Shown: positions 24,065 through 33,104, numbered from the stretch's first letter. The stretch is 50,137 nt of DNA from Ruminococcaceae bacterium UBA3903 (GCA_002391625.1 DGFJ01000026.1:16125-66261); one strand, 5' to 3'. Made by a program: numbers and translations. The notes: generated by a model not told the origin, from the letters alone.

Positions 24065-26164
24065 ATGGCAAACGTAAACGTACCGGAGCTATTCGGTAGT
24101 ATGGTATTCGATGAAGCTACCATGACCGAAAGGCTGCCAAAGGAAACCTTTAAGGCTTTAAAGAACACTATTAAAAACGGTGACCCACTGGATATTAACG
24201 TAGCAAACATTGTTGCTAACGCAATGAAGGACTGGGCTTTAGAAAAAGGCGCTACACATTATACCCACTGGTTCCAGCCAATGACAGGTATCACCGCTGA
24301 AAAGCATGACAGCTTTATTAACCCTACCGACGATGGCAGAGTTATAATGGAGTTTTCAGGTAAAGAGCTTATTAAGGGCGAGCCTGACGCATCCAGCTTT
24401 CCATCCGGTGGTATTAGAGCAACCTTTGAGGCTAGAGGCTATACAGCGTGGGACCCAACATCCTATGCCTTTGTAAAGGATGAAACCCTATGTATACCTA
24501 CTGCCTTCTGTTCCTACACAGGTGAATCACTTGACAAGAAAACTCCCCTGCTGCGTTCCATGGAGCGTATTAATACTGAGGCTCTTAGAATTTTAAGACT
24601 GTTTGGCGACACTGAAACAACCAGAGTTAACACAACAGTAGGCCCAGAGCAGGAATACTTCCTAATTGATAAGGATATGTTTGACCAAAGAAAAGACCTG
24701 CAATTTACAGGCAGAACCTTATTTGGTGCTAAAGCACCTAAGGGACAGGAGCTGGAGGATCATTACTTTGGTACTATTAAGCCAAGAGTTTTGTCCTTTA
24801 TGCAGGAGCTTGACCGTGAGCTTTGGAAGTTTGGCATTTTAGCTAAAACCAGACATAACGAGGTTGCCCCATCTCAGCACGAGCTGGCACCTATCTTTAC
24901 AACAACTAACCTAGCAACTGACCACAACCAGCTAACAATGGAGGTTATGAAAAAGGTTGCAAAAAAACATGGCTTAGTTTGTCTTCTGCATGAAAAGCCT
25001 TTTGCTGGTGTAAACGGCAGCGGTAAGCATAACAACTGGTCATTGTCAACTAACACAGGCAAAAACCTGCTAAGCCCATCAAAAACTCCTATGAAAAACA
25101 CACAGTTCCAGCTGTTCTTGGCCGCTATTATTAAGGGTGTTGACGAGTATCAGGATTTGCTGAGAATTTCCGTAGCCAGCGCCGGCAACGACCATCGTTT
25201 AGGCGCTAACGAAGCACCTCCTGCTATTATCTCTATCTTCCTAGGTGAAGACCTATCAAAGGTTATGGAGGCTGTGGCATGTGGCGACACAGAATACACA
25301 GATGACATCATGGGCAGAATGGGTATGGGTGTTGATGTTTTACCAGATATTAAAAAGGACACAACCGACCGTAACCGTACATCTCCTTTTGCCTTCACAG
25401 GCAACAAGTTTGAGTTCCGTATGCTAGGCTCTGCTCTTAACATAGCCTGCCCTAACATTATGCTAAATACATTTATTGCTGACGAGCTAAAGCAGTTTGC
25501 TGATGAGCTTGAGGGTTCTGAAAACTTTGATGCAGATGTTAAAAAGCTAATTGGCAAAACCTACAACGAGCATAAGAGAATTGTATTTAACGGTGATAAC
25601 TACTCTGAGGAGTGGGCTAAAGAGGCTAAAAAAAGAGGTCTATTAAACCTAAGAACAATGGCAGATGCTCTGCCTCATTACATTGACGCTAAAAACATTA
25701 AGCTATTCACAGAAAACAATGTATTCTCTGAAAGAGAAATGTACTCCAGATATGAAATTCAGCTGGAGGAATATTCTAAGGTGCTTAACATTGAGGCGTT
25801 AACAATGCTGGATATGGCTAAAAGAGATATTGTCCCTGCTGTTACAGGCTATGTTAGAGAGCTGGCAGACACAGCTAACTCTAAAAAAGCGTTGTCAGCT
25901 GACATTAACTGTGATGCTGAAATTCAGCTGGTGACCAATCTTTCAAACCTAACAAGCTGTTTTGTTAAAAAGATTGACGCATTAGAAAAAGCGTTACTAA
26001 AGAGTAAGGATATTACCGAGCCACAGGCCTTGGCAGATTTTTACAGAGATGAAGTTTTCGGTGCAATGCAGGAGCTTCGTGCAGTAGGTGACGAGATGGA
26101 AATCTCAACATCATCTGAATATTGGCCTTACCCATCCTACGGCGAGCTGCTGTTCGGCGTTTAA
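24065..26164 (+). CDS. glnN: Glutamine synthetase type III
   Basis: The 699-residue cytoplasmic enzyme joins ammonia and glutamate to glutamine at ATP cost. It has the length and motifs of GSIII rather than GSI: FPSGGIRATFEARGYTAWD, GPEQEYFLIDKDM, RHNEVAPSQHELAP, HEKPFAGVNGSGKHNNWS and NRTSPFAFTGNKFE. AAGGAG precedes the ATG. It is controlled by a strong promoter plus a leader terminator with an ANTAR hairpin, and is followed by the amt-P-II gene with the same type of switch. With the divergent glutamate synthase it forms the GS/GOGAT pair for ammonium assimilation. Confidence 0.96.
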   Translation: MANVNVPELFGSMVFDEATMTERLPKETFKALKNTIKNGDPLDINVANIVANAMKDWALEKGATHYTHWFQPMTGITAEKHDSFINPTDDGRVIMEFSGKELIKGEPDASSFPSGGIRATFEARGYTAWDPTSYAFVKDETLCIPTAFCSYTGESLDKKTPLLRSMERINTEALRILRLFGDTETTRVNTTVGPEQEYFLIDKDMFDQRKDLQFTGRTLFGAKAPKGQELEDHYFGTIKPRVLSFMQELDRELWKFGILAKTRHNEVAPSQHELAPIFTTTNLATDHNQLTMEVMKKVAKKHGLVCLLHEKPFAGVNGSGKHNNWSLSTNTGKNLLSPSKTPMKNTQFQLFLAAIIKGVDEYQDLLRISVASAGNDHRLGANEAPPAIISIFLGEDLSKVMEAVACGDTEYTDDIMGRMGMGVDVLPDIKKDTTDRNRTSPFAFTGNKFEFRMLGSALNIACPNIMLNTFIADELKQFADELEGSENFDADVKKLIGKTYNEHKRIVFNGDNYSEEWAKEAKKRGLLNLRTMADALPHYIDAKNIKLFTENNVFSEREMYSRYEIQLEEYSKVLNIEALTMLDMAKRDIVPAVTGYVRELADTANSKKALSADINCDAEIQLVTNLSNLTSCFVKKIDALEKALLKSKDITEPQALADFYRDEVFGAMQELRAVGDEMEISTSSEYWPYPSYGELLFGV

Positions 26165-26193
26165 TGAAATAACTTTTTAGATAGTATATATAA

Positions 26194-26211
26194 ATACACA
26201 AGGACGTGTAT
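26194..26211 (+). promoter_or_regulatory. ANTAR-type hexaloop hairpin in the amt leader
   Basis: ATACAC, loop AAGGAC and GTGTAT give a perfect 6-bp stem. The loop is identical to the one before glnN although the stem sequence is different, which points to selection on the loop. Confidence 0.85.
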
Positions 26212-26266
26212 CTAAGGTAACAAATTGCTGCGGCAGTTAACCTTAGACCCACGTCCTTGTTTTATT
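26198..26266 (+). terminator. Leader terminator of amt (antitermination target)
   Basis: ACAAGGACGTG (26198-26208) pairs with CACGTCCTTGT (26250-26260) and TCTAAGGT with ACCTTAGA inside, followed by TTTATTT. The outer 5' arm contains the ANTAR hairpin loop, so hairpin and terminator exclude each other. Confidence 0.85.
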
Positions 26267-26295
26267 TAGAAATAATTTTGAGGAGGAAAATTATC

Positions 26296-28002
26296 ATGGA
26301 TGCTACAAATATTATGGAACAGGCCAGCGGTGTTTCCTTTGGCATATGGTTCTTAATGGGTGCCGCACTGGTATTTTTTATGCAGGCAGGCTTTGCAATG
26401 GTAGAAACAGGTTTTACCAGAGCCAAAAACGCAGGTAATATAATAATGAAAAACCTAATGGACTTCTGTTTAGGTACAGTTACCTTTATAGTATTAGGTT
26501 TCGGTTTAATGATGTCAGAAAACTATATTTTTGGTTTATTTGGTGTACCATCATTTCAGATTTTTACAAGCTACGCCAGCTTTGACTGGTCAAGCTTTGT
26601 ATTTAACCTAGTATTCTGTGCTACGGCAGCCACCATTGTATCTGGTGCCATGGCAGAAAGAACAAAGTTTAGTTCTTATTTAATATATAGTGCTGTTATC
26701 AGTGCTGTTGTGTACCCTATTGAGGCTGGTTGGATATGGAATCCACAGGGTTGGTTAGCACAGCTTGGATTTATTGACTTTGCCGGCTCCTGTGCAATAC
26801 ATATGGTAGGCGGTATTACAGCCATTATCGGTGCTGCCTTCCTAGGAGCCAGAATAGGCAAATATTCTAAAAGCGGAAAAGCAAAGGCTATCCCTGGTCA
26901 CAGCTTAACCCTAGGTGCCTTAGGTGTATTTATTCTATGGTTTGGCTGGTACGGCTTCAACGGTGCTGCCGCTACCGACCTAGCAGGTCTAGGCTCAATC
27001 TTTGTAACAACCACCATCTCACCTGCTATAGCCACAGTAGTAACCATGTTCTTTACATGGATTAAAAATGGCAAGCCAGACGTATCCATGTCACTAAACG
27101 GCTCCTTGGCTGGCTTGGTTGCTATTACAGCAGGCTGTAACAACGTAGATGCTCTAGGCTCTGTTATCATCGGTGCTGTTGCAGGTATTTTAGTAGTTGT
27201 AGCTGTAGAAGTAGTAGATATTAAAGTAAAGGTGGACGACCCTGTTGGTGCTTTCGCTGTTCACGGTGTAAACGGTTTATGGGGTACATTAGCAGTAGGC
27301 TTGTTCTCAACTACTAACGGTCTTTTCTATGGCGGCGGGTTTAAACAATTAGGTGTTCAGTTAATCGGTATAGGTGCAGTAGCCGCTTGGACAATCGTTA
27401 CAATGACAGCTGTATTCTTTATTATTAAACACACTCATGGCTTAAGGGTAAGCAAGGAAGAAGAGCTAAGAGGTCTGGATGTAACAGAGCATGGTCTGGT
27501 AAGCAGCTATGCAGACTTTATGCCTATGCCAGGCGTAGGCACAGCCAACAGCAAAAAAGCTGTGCCACAGGCTGTAGCTGTTCCGGTTGAAAAGGCTGTT
27601 CCAGTACAAATTGCAGCCAGCGGTAACAACGCCTTTGTATCAGATAAAAAGCTAACAAAGATAGATATTATAACAAAGCAAAGCAAGTTTGAGGAGCTAA
27701 AAGTAGCAATGCAGGAGATAGGCGTAATGGGCATGACCGTAACACAGGTTTTAGGCTGTGGTACTCAAAAGGGTCAGCCAGAGTTCTATCGTGGTGTAGA
27801 GGTTGAAATGAGCCTACTGCCAAAGGTAGAGGTAGAAATAGTAGTATGCGAGGTTCCTGTTAAAGCTGTTGTTGACGCAGCAATTAAAGTTCTTTACACT
27901 GGTCACATTGGTGACGGAAAAATATTCATATCCAGCATAGACGACGCAATCAAGGTTCGCACAGGCGAAACAGGCTGTAACGCTATGCAGAGTGATGACT
28001 AA
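26296..28002 (+). CDS. amt: Ammonium transporter fused to a P-II signalling domain
   Basis: The 568-residue product is an Amt/Mep/Rh channel over about residues 1-400, with the AERTKF motif, both pore histidines (CAIHMVGG and FAVHGVNG), GKYSKSGK and multiple membrane segments. An Ala/Val/Pro-rich linker leads to a complete P-II (GlnK/GlnB-like) domain at about 460-568 (KLTKIDIITKQSKFEELK, GQPEFYRGVEVEM, TGHIGDGKIFIS, VRTGETG). The Tyr that is uridylylated in E. coli P-II (RGAEY) is Val here. The channel would carry its own nucleotide/2-oxoglutarate-sensing gate. GAGGAGG precedes the ATG at 26296. It is transcribed with or after glnN through the ANTAR leader. Confidence 0.93.
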   Translation: MDATNIMEQASGVSFGIWFLMGAALVFFMQAGFAMVETGFTRAKNAGNIIMKNLMDFCLGTVTFIVLGFGLMMSENYIFGLFGVPSFQIFTSYASFDWSSFVFNLVFCATAATIVSGAMAERTKFSSYLIYSAVISAVVYPIEAGWIWNPQGWLAQLGFIDFAGSCAIHMVGGITAIIGAAFLGARIGKYSKSGKAKAIPGHSLTLGALGVFILWFGWYGFNGAAATDLAGLGSIFVTTTISPAIATVVTMFFTWIKNGKPDVSMSLNGSLAGLVAITAGCNNVDALGSVIIGAVAGILVVVAVEVVDIKVKVDDPVGAFAVHGVNGLWGTLAVGLFSTTNGLFYGGGFKQLGVQLIGIGAVAAWTIVTMTAVFFIIKHTHGLRVSKEEELRGLDVTEHGLVSSYADFMPMPGVGTANSKKAVPQAVAVPVEKAVPVQIAASGNNAFVSDKKLTKIDIITKQSKFEELKVAMQEIGVMGMTVTQVLGCGTQKGQPEFYRGVEVEMSLLPKVEVEIVVCEVPVKAVVDAAIKVLYTGHIGDGKIFISSIDDAIKVRTGETGCNAMQSDD

Positions 28003-28032
28003 TTAAGCCCTATCCTTTTTAATTCACATAAA

Positions 28033-28078
28033 AAATAGAACGCCCGTTACGGAGCAATCCGCAGCGGGCGTTCTATTT
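28033..28078 (+). terminator. Terminator after amt
   Basis: AAATAGAACGCCCG and CGGGCGTTCTATTT are perfect 14-bp arms, with a small inner GGA/TCC helix. The T-rich end of the stem supports termination, possibly in both directions because the gene on the right is convergent. Confidence 0.75.
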
Positions 28079-28161
28079 GGATTTGTGGTTATCCTTAACA
28101 AAAGGGGGAAACGCACCTTCTATGGACAAACAGCCTATCGCCCCCTACTTTATGCATATAA

Positions 28162-29199
28162 TTAGTGCTTGTAATTTACATATGCCCTATCCATAGTAAA
28201 GCCAGATATATTTAACGCATCTATTATCCTTTCCTCATCTAGGGGAATCTCATAAACGATTATACATATAGCTTTCTCGTCATCATCTTCATAGGAAGGG
28301 TCACTTTTATAATAGTCTATGACTGGTCTAGTATATCGGTAAGAGCATTGTAAATCCACACATTCAACGGTATCATCCAAATTTTCTAATTGAACAACAG
28401 AGAAATACAGAGCATTGCTTCCAAAAAAGCCTTCATCATACCGATTATCCTTATCAATAGCCTCAACGAAAGGAAACACAGAATTAAACAGACCTTTAAG
28501 ATAATCCATATCCTCCATACCGCCGATTTTAAAACGTGTATTAGACATAGTTTCTACCAGTATAGCGGTTTCATCTATATTGTCAGCAGATATGGATTTT
28601 TCGTAATGATACCCCTGCATATCATTATAAATACCACTATACCCATTTGTAGATAAATAAACACTTTTGGGTGTAAAGCGTATATCCCTGCAATAAATAA
28701 AGCTTAGTGTGACCAGCAATAAAATCAACAAAGTCGTAACAATGCCTTTAATGTGAAACTGGCTGCTAAAATTCTTAAAAACAAATATAATAAAAGCTAT
28801 GGCAATAGCCACTAATACATAATAAAGAACAGATACATTATTACTGCACAACACCCACTGCATAATGATAAACACCAGCTCAAAAGCAATGATTATCCCA
28901 AACTTTCCATATGACAGGTACGGGTCTATGTGTCTATACGCCAAAATCAGCACTATTCCAAATGCTAAAATCACAATTTCTATAAACAGCAACGCTACCT
29001 TTGTCCACATATCATCTATGAAAAGTATTTTTTGAGCAAACAACAGCATATTTTCAAGCACCACAACCGCTGACAGAGCAAAAGCCAATATGGTAAGTAT
29101 CTTAAACCTTTTATAATAGTTCTTATCCTGTAAAGCTGTACTATTTATTTTTTCATTAAAACGCAAATCCTTGTTGCCATAAAATTTATATCCTGCCAC
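28162..29199 (-). CDS. Membrane protein of unknown function
   Basis: The 345-residue product is not recognised. Residues about 30-55, 60-85, 95-120, 120-145 and 150-170 are hydrophobic and look like five to six membrane helices. The remainder (about 175-345) is a soluble, acidic domain rich in Asp, Tyr and Asn. The start is a GTG with AGGCGG seven bases upstream. The gene lies at the edge of the AT-rich bacteriocin island and directly follows a truncated copy of the bacteriocin leader, so it may have arrived with the island, perhaps as an immunity or accessory protein. That link is only positional. Confidence 0.6.
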   Translation of the reverse strand: MAGYKFYGNKDLRFNEKINSTALQDKNYYKRFKILTILAFALSAVVVLENMLLFAQKILFIDDMWTKVALLFIEIVILAFGIVLILAYRHIDPYLSYGKFGIIIAFELVFIIMQWVLCSNNVSVLYYVLVAIAIAFIIFVFKNFSSQFHIKGIVTTLLILLLVTLSFIYCRDIRFTPKSVYLSTNGYSGIYNDMQGYHYEKSISADNIDETAILVETMSNTRFKIGGMEDMDYLKGLFNSVFPFVEAIDKDNRYDEGFFGSNALYFSVVQLENLDDTVECVDLQCSYRYTRPVIDYYKSDPSYEDDDEKAICIIVYEIPLDEERIIDALNISGFTMDRAYVNYKH

Positions 29200-29269
29200 C
29201 TATATACCGCCTATTCTTGGACAAATTAATTTATTAAATTTTGAGAAATCAATATAACCACCGTAATAT

Positions 29270-29355
29270 ACTGGCTGTGCCGACACCAACCATAGATGTT
29301 AATATTACAAGTGACATAACAATACCAAATTTTTTTCATATTCATCGCTATTTTC
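29270..29355 (-). pseudogene. Truncated copy of the bacteriocin leader
   Basis: This 86-base segment matches 33029-33114 with one mismatch (29320). It codes the bacteriocin signal peptide, including the same A7 tract, and then ends after a few unrelated codons (ILRWLY and stop), with no mature bacteriocin part. It is a remnant of a second precursor gene or a duplication endpoint. Confidence 0.8.
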
Positions 29356-29362
29356 ATTTTCT

Positions 29363-29596
29363 TTATGGTGCTTGTCTGTTTTGGGGAAATGAACCTTTTA
29401 ACCAAGCTCCTATTTCATCTGCCGTTTTATCACTATTGATACTGATGCAATCTCCTGTTTCTGCACAAAGTACAAGGTCAACCGAATTATTTTTATTAAA
29501 TAATACCATAATAGCTGTTTCTACTTTGCACCACATCTTCCTTTGGCTCTGATGTAAAAATCTTAGCATTAAGATTAACCTTTGATAATTTACTAT
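29363..29596 (-). pseudogene. Possible small broken gene downstream of the signal peptidase
   Basis: A 68-codon frame ending at 29363 contains a protein-like stretch (VDLVLCAETGDCISINSDK, then ADEIGAWLKG) but has no good ribosome-binding site. The other frame just upstream also looks coding (KVNLNAKIFTSEPKEDVV), as if one gene had suffered a frameshift near 29520. No family is recognised. Confidence 0.25.
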
Positions 29597-29616
29597 AGTA
29601 CTTCAAAAGTTCGTTT

Positions 29617-30054
29617 TTATATTACTTTGCCCAAAATCATTTCTTTGGTTATACATCCATAATCTCTACTGTCATAACTGCACCCATAGTTGTCACCAAT
29701 CACAAAGTATTCATTTTGTTTTAGCTTAATATTAACACTCGTCCTGTTGTCACAAGCTATATTAAGCTTAATGCCGTTTCTATAAAGGCTATTATTTTTT
29801 ATTTCTATAATATCGCCCTCAACAGCAACAATCCTCTTAATCATTGTATCGTTCATATTATCAAACACTATAATTTCATTCTTAAAGTATTCTGGACTTA
29901 TCTTGGACACTAATACTATTGAGCCGTCGTTAAGCGTTGGCATCATTGATTGACCACTAACAATAGTAATTTTAAAACAGAGCAAAAACAATACCGTTAT
30001 TACAACAGCTATTCCTAAAACAATATTTATAATTCTATTATTTTCTTTCCGCAT
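29617..30054 (-). CDS. Type I signal peptidase in the bacteriocin operon
   Basis: The 145-residue membrane-bound S26 peptidase has one N-terminal membrane helix (about 9-28), the catalytic Ser in VSGQSMMPTL and the Lys in TMIKRIVAVEGD, then GDNYGCSYDSRDYG, the conserved box near the C-terminus. It overlaps the end of the ABC ATPase gene by 28 bases, so the two are translationally linked. A dedicated enzyme here could cleave the bacteriocin signal peptide. This association is an inference from position. Confidence 0.88.
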   Translation of the reverse strand: MRKENNRIINIVLGIAVVITVLFLLCFKITIVSGQSMMPTLNDGSIVLVSKISPEYFKNEIIVFDNMNDTMIKRIVAVEGDIIEIKNNSLYRNGIKLNIACDNRTSVNIKLKQNEYFVIGDNYGCSYDSRDYGCITKEMILGKVI

Positions 30055-30662
30055 TTTACCACTTTCTCATCGTGGGTTACAATGATAACGGTTGTACCCA
30101 AGCTATTAATTTTTGTTAACAATGACATCACCAAATCTCTATTTCTGCTATCCAAGCTACCTGTAGGTTCATCTGCAAGTATAATACTGGTGGGTTTAAG
30201 TAAAATCCCAGCGATGGCGACTCTTTGCTGTTCACCACCGCTAAGCTGATATATTTTTTTCTTTTCATATCCACTTAGACCTACAGTTTTCAGTGCCTCT
30301 ACCATTTTTGTATTTTTCTCCTCTTTTGAAAGCTTTAAAAACCTAGTAGAGATTTTTAAGTTATATTCAACTGTTTCATTATCTACCAGCCCATAATTTT
30401 GAAATAGGTAGGAAATATTACTTCTTAGCAATTCAACTCCGCTTTTTGAATTAATTTCAGGATTTTCAAAGCCTAAGATATTAATTTTACCAGAATCAGG
30501 CTTTTCCAAAAGACCAATCATATTGAGTAAAGTTGATTTTCCTTTTCCGCTGTCACCAGTAATACACAAAAAATCTCCTTCTTGTACAGATAGATTGAAT
30601 TTATTAAAAACCACTTTATCCCCAAAAGATTTAGATATATCATTTAATTTTATTACTTCCAT
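30027..30662 (-). CDS. ABC transporter ATPase of the lactococcin-972-type system
   Basis: The 211-residue nucleotide-binding protein has Walker A GDSGKGKST, Q-loop SYLFQNYGLVDN, signature LSGGEQQRVA, Walker B IILADEPTGSLD and switch His in IIVTHDEK. It is of the MacB/LolD-like exporter subfamily. It starts two bases after the end of the 7-TM protein gene, and the pair resembles the immunity/export module found beside lactococcin-972 bacteriocins. Confidence 0.92.
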   Translation of the reverse strand: MEVIKLNDISKSFGDKVVFNKFNLSVQEGDFLCITGDSGKGKSTLLNMIGLLEKPDSGKINILGFENPEINSKSGVELLRSNISYLFQNYGLVDNETVEYNLKISTRFLKLSKEEKNTKMVEALKTVGLSGYEKKKIYQLSGGEQQRVAIAGILLKPTSIILADEPTGSLDSRNRDLVMSLLTKINSLGTTVIIVTHDEKVVKCGKKIIEL

Positions 30663-30664
30663 TT

Positions 30665-32716
30665 TTATCTTCCTTTCATAAATCCCACAATATTCTTTAA
30701 AATATACTTTCTAGTTGTAAATACAAAAGCCACTAATTCCAACAAACACAATACACCTAGAATTACTAGATTAATATTGATTACACCTAAAATATTTAGG
30801 ATTACCGCAGCCACTTCAAGTGTAATGTATACAAGCACTGAAGCTATTATGTATACAATATGTATATTTCCAAAGCTATATCCCTTTAACATTTTAACTG
30901 CAATGCGATTCTTAAAACATTCACAATACAATCTACAGAATTGATATATAAGAATCAATAATCCTAACATGTATATAGCTATTTCTATTATGTTAAATTT
31001 TAAAGTATCATAATTCAGATTTATTTCTTGAGAAAAACTAGTTGAAATATATGGAACTTCTAATATATTTTCCTCCAATCCAGCTTTGGAGATAATGGGA
31101 AATAATTCTTCATAAGGGTTATCTGATGTCGTTTCAACAAAATACGATTGTCCAAAAACTGCGTTCAATACTTCGTATTCCAAATATTTATCATCATATA
31201 TGTTGATAATTGGGTTATAAATAATTCCATAGGATGCGTTGTTAACAGCGGAATTATACGTATTTATAGGTGTATCATCTTTATAAAAGATGATAGAAAT
31301 ATCCTCATACAGCAAACCTTCGTACGCTTCGCATGAAATCTCCTTTATTTCCTCCGCCCTTGACGACTTACATTCTGGAACTAAAATATTTAACTTACTC
31401 TTATCAAGGCTGTCCTCTGTAATTCTATTATTATTAACATCTAAAATAGGATTTATTTTTAAATAGTTAGTATTTATTGTTACTTCATCCTGTCCAAACT
31501 GTGATTCCATGGTTTTTCCACCATCGTAAGTAAAATAATCACTGCACCTCATCATAACACCATTATTATTTTTATTTGTTTCATCATATAAAAGCTTTAC
31601 ACCTTTTGCAAAATCATCGCTCTCTGTGGATCTTCCTCTATCATAAATTGGGAATGTAACATAGCTATTAAGCGTACTAGAAACCTGCTTACTCTGTTCA
31701 TAAAGCCTATAATTATTGTTAATAATTGTAAAAGAGTTTGAAACAGAAACAACCAAAAAAACAAAAAAAACAACCTTTGCCACTAATGCAATAGTAAAAA
31801 ATTCTTTGTCATTATCCTTACCTTTTATATCTAATGCCATATTTTTAAAATTCACAGAAAGTGATGATACTGCTGAAAAGGCTATTAAAACAAGGCACAC
31901 TACCAAATATATCATTGCACTAAATAGAATAAAGTCAATTACCGTTGTCCCACACATAATAAACACAATACATAAAAAAACTGTGGTGGTTATTAGAAAT
32001 GAAGTGACTATTTCTCTTAATAAATCCTTTAAATTTTCAAAATAAAGTTGACCAACCCCATATCCTTTTAATCTCTTTACTGCATCAGATTTATGCTTTG
32101 ATAGAATATAGGAAAAAATACATATACATATTAAAAACACCGGTAAAATACTGTACTGAAATACAGATATGTCCTGAAACATCATAATTTCGTTCTGTAT
32201 TTCAACTTCCAGTCCTTTATCCTGTAAATCGCCAATTACATCATCCGCTGTATCGTTATCTATATAATATTTTTGACAGGATAAATTATACTTTTCTATT
32301 TGACTAAAATCATATATATTAATATTGGTAAACAAACTGGATCCATTTAGCTTAACTGCACCTTCTTTATTCATACTAGAATAAAAGGTGTTATGACCTT
32401 GCCCTGAAATTTTCTGAATTGATGTAATAGAAATAAATTCATCGCTGTTTAACGTGGCATACACCATATGTGGATTTTTTGAATCGTTAATATCAATATA
32501 CTGATACATAATATCAGAATTGTTATCAACCACTGTTTTCTCTATTTCTTCTATTAATTCCTTATTAGTCATTTGATTGCTTTTGCTTATTAATACAGGT
32601 AGCTTATTGTTAAATAACCTTTCCTCAACAGAATAAGAATAGCTTATAAATGCAATAATATTCATATAGACAAAAAGAAGAACAAGACAAAATCTTAAAA
32701 TTCGTTTCATATTCAT
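30665..32716 (-). CDS. Bacteriocin-associated multi-TM membrane protein (immunity/transport type)
   Basis: The 683-residue product has an N-terminal membrane helix, a large extracytoplasmic domain (about 30-185), a group of four helices (about 185-345), a second soluble domain (about 345-560) and three C-terminal helices. This matches the seven-TM protein family found next to lactococcin-972-like bacteriocins and resembles FtsX/MacB permeases. With the ATPase it probably protects the producer. AAAGGGG precedes the start. It is strongly AT-rich in codon use compared with the housekeeping genes, suggesting transfer. Confidence 0.85.
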   Translation of the reverse strand: MNMKRILRFCLVLLFVYMNIIAFISYSYSVEERLFNNKLPVLISKSNQMTNKELIEEIEKTVVDNNSDIMYQYIDINDSKNPHMVYATLNSDEFISITSIQKISGQGHNTFYSSMNKEGAVKLNGSSLFTNINIYDFSQIEKYNLSCQKYYIDNDTADDVIGDLQDKGLEVEIQNEIMMFQDISVFQYSILPVFLICICIFSYILSKHKSDAVKRLKGYGVGQLYFENLKDLLREIVTSFLITTTVFLCIVFIMCGTTVIDFILFSAMIYLVVCLVLIAFSAVSSLSVNFKNMALDIKGKDNDKEFFTIALVAKVVFFVFLVVSVSNSFTIINNNYRLYEQSKQVSSTLNSYVTFPIYDRGRSTESDDFAKGVKLLYDETNKNNNGVMMRCSDYFTYDGGKTMESQFGQDEVTINTNYLKINPILDVNNNRITEDSLDKSKLNILVPECKSSRAEEIKEISCEAYEGLLYEDISIIFYKDDTPINTYNSAVNNASYGIIYNPIINIYDDKYLEYEVLNAVFGQSYFVETTSDNPYEELFPIISKAGLEENILEVPYISTSFSQEINLNYDTLKFNIIEIAIYMLGLLILIYQFCRLYCECFKNRIAVKMLKGYSFGNIHIVYIIASVLVYITLEVAAVILNILGVININLVILGVLCLLELVAFVFTTRKYILKNIVGFMKGR

Positions 32717-32788
32717 TTACCCCTTTATTAGATATGCAGTAATAATTTTGTTTCTTAAATAATTATATCTGTCCTATTCTAAACCGCA

Positions 32789-33104
32789 TTAATATGCAAA
32801 GTGACCAGCTTCGCACGTACGATGCCACCAAGCATATCTTGTTCCGTTACCTGTTGCACGTGCAAATGAGGTAGCACCCTTTCTTCTACATTCACGATAA
32901 ATTCTACCATTACCCATTCTTGCAGATGAGCCATGCTGCCGTGACCCATGATAATATTGAGATGTTACCATCCTACTCTCCTTGCTTATTGACCATACTC
33001 CTCCACCTACATTCTGTTGAATTGCTGCACTGGCTGTGCCGACACCAACCATAGATGTTAATATTACAAGTGACATAATAATACCAAATTTTTTTCATAT
33101 TCAT
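32789..33104 (-). CDS. Lactococcin-972-family bacteriocin precursor (signal peptide out of frame by one A)
   Basis: The mature part has the family hallmarks: GGGVWSISKES at its start, SQYYHGSRQHGSSARMGNG in the middle, and an aromatic C-terminal region with two Cys. In the visible frame the product starts MSLVILTSMVGVGTASA with no ribosome-binding site and no basic N-region. A proper signal peptide (ATGAATATGAAAAAAA...) starts at 33104 in another frame. Six A residues instead of seven at 33089-33095 (plus-strand T7) would join it as MNMKKFGIIMSLVIL. The frame is therefore open only through slippage or mutation at the A7 tract. Genes for immunity, ABC ATPase and signal peptidase follow. Confidence 0.8.

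Noticed and set aside
28085..28160. GGGGG/CCCCC pairing between amt and the membrane-protein gene
   Set aside because: The arms are short and about 40 bases apart, and a much better terminator lies just upstream at 28033-28078.
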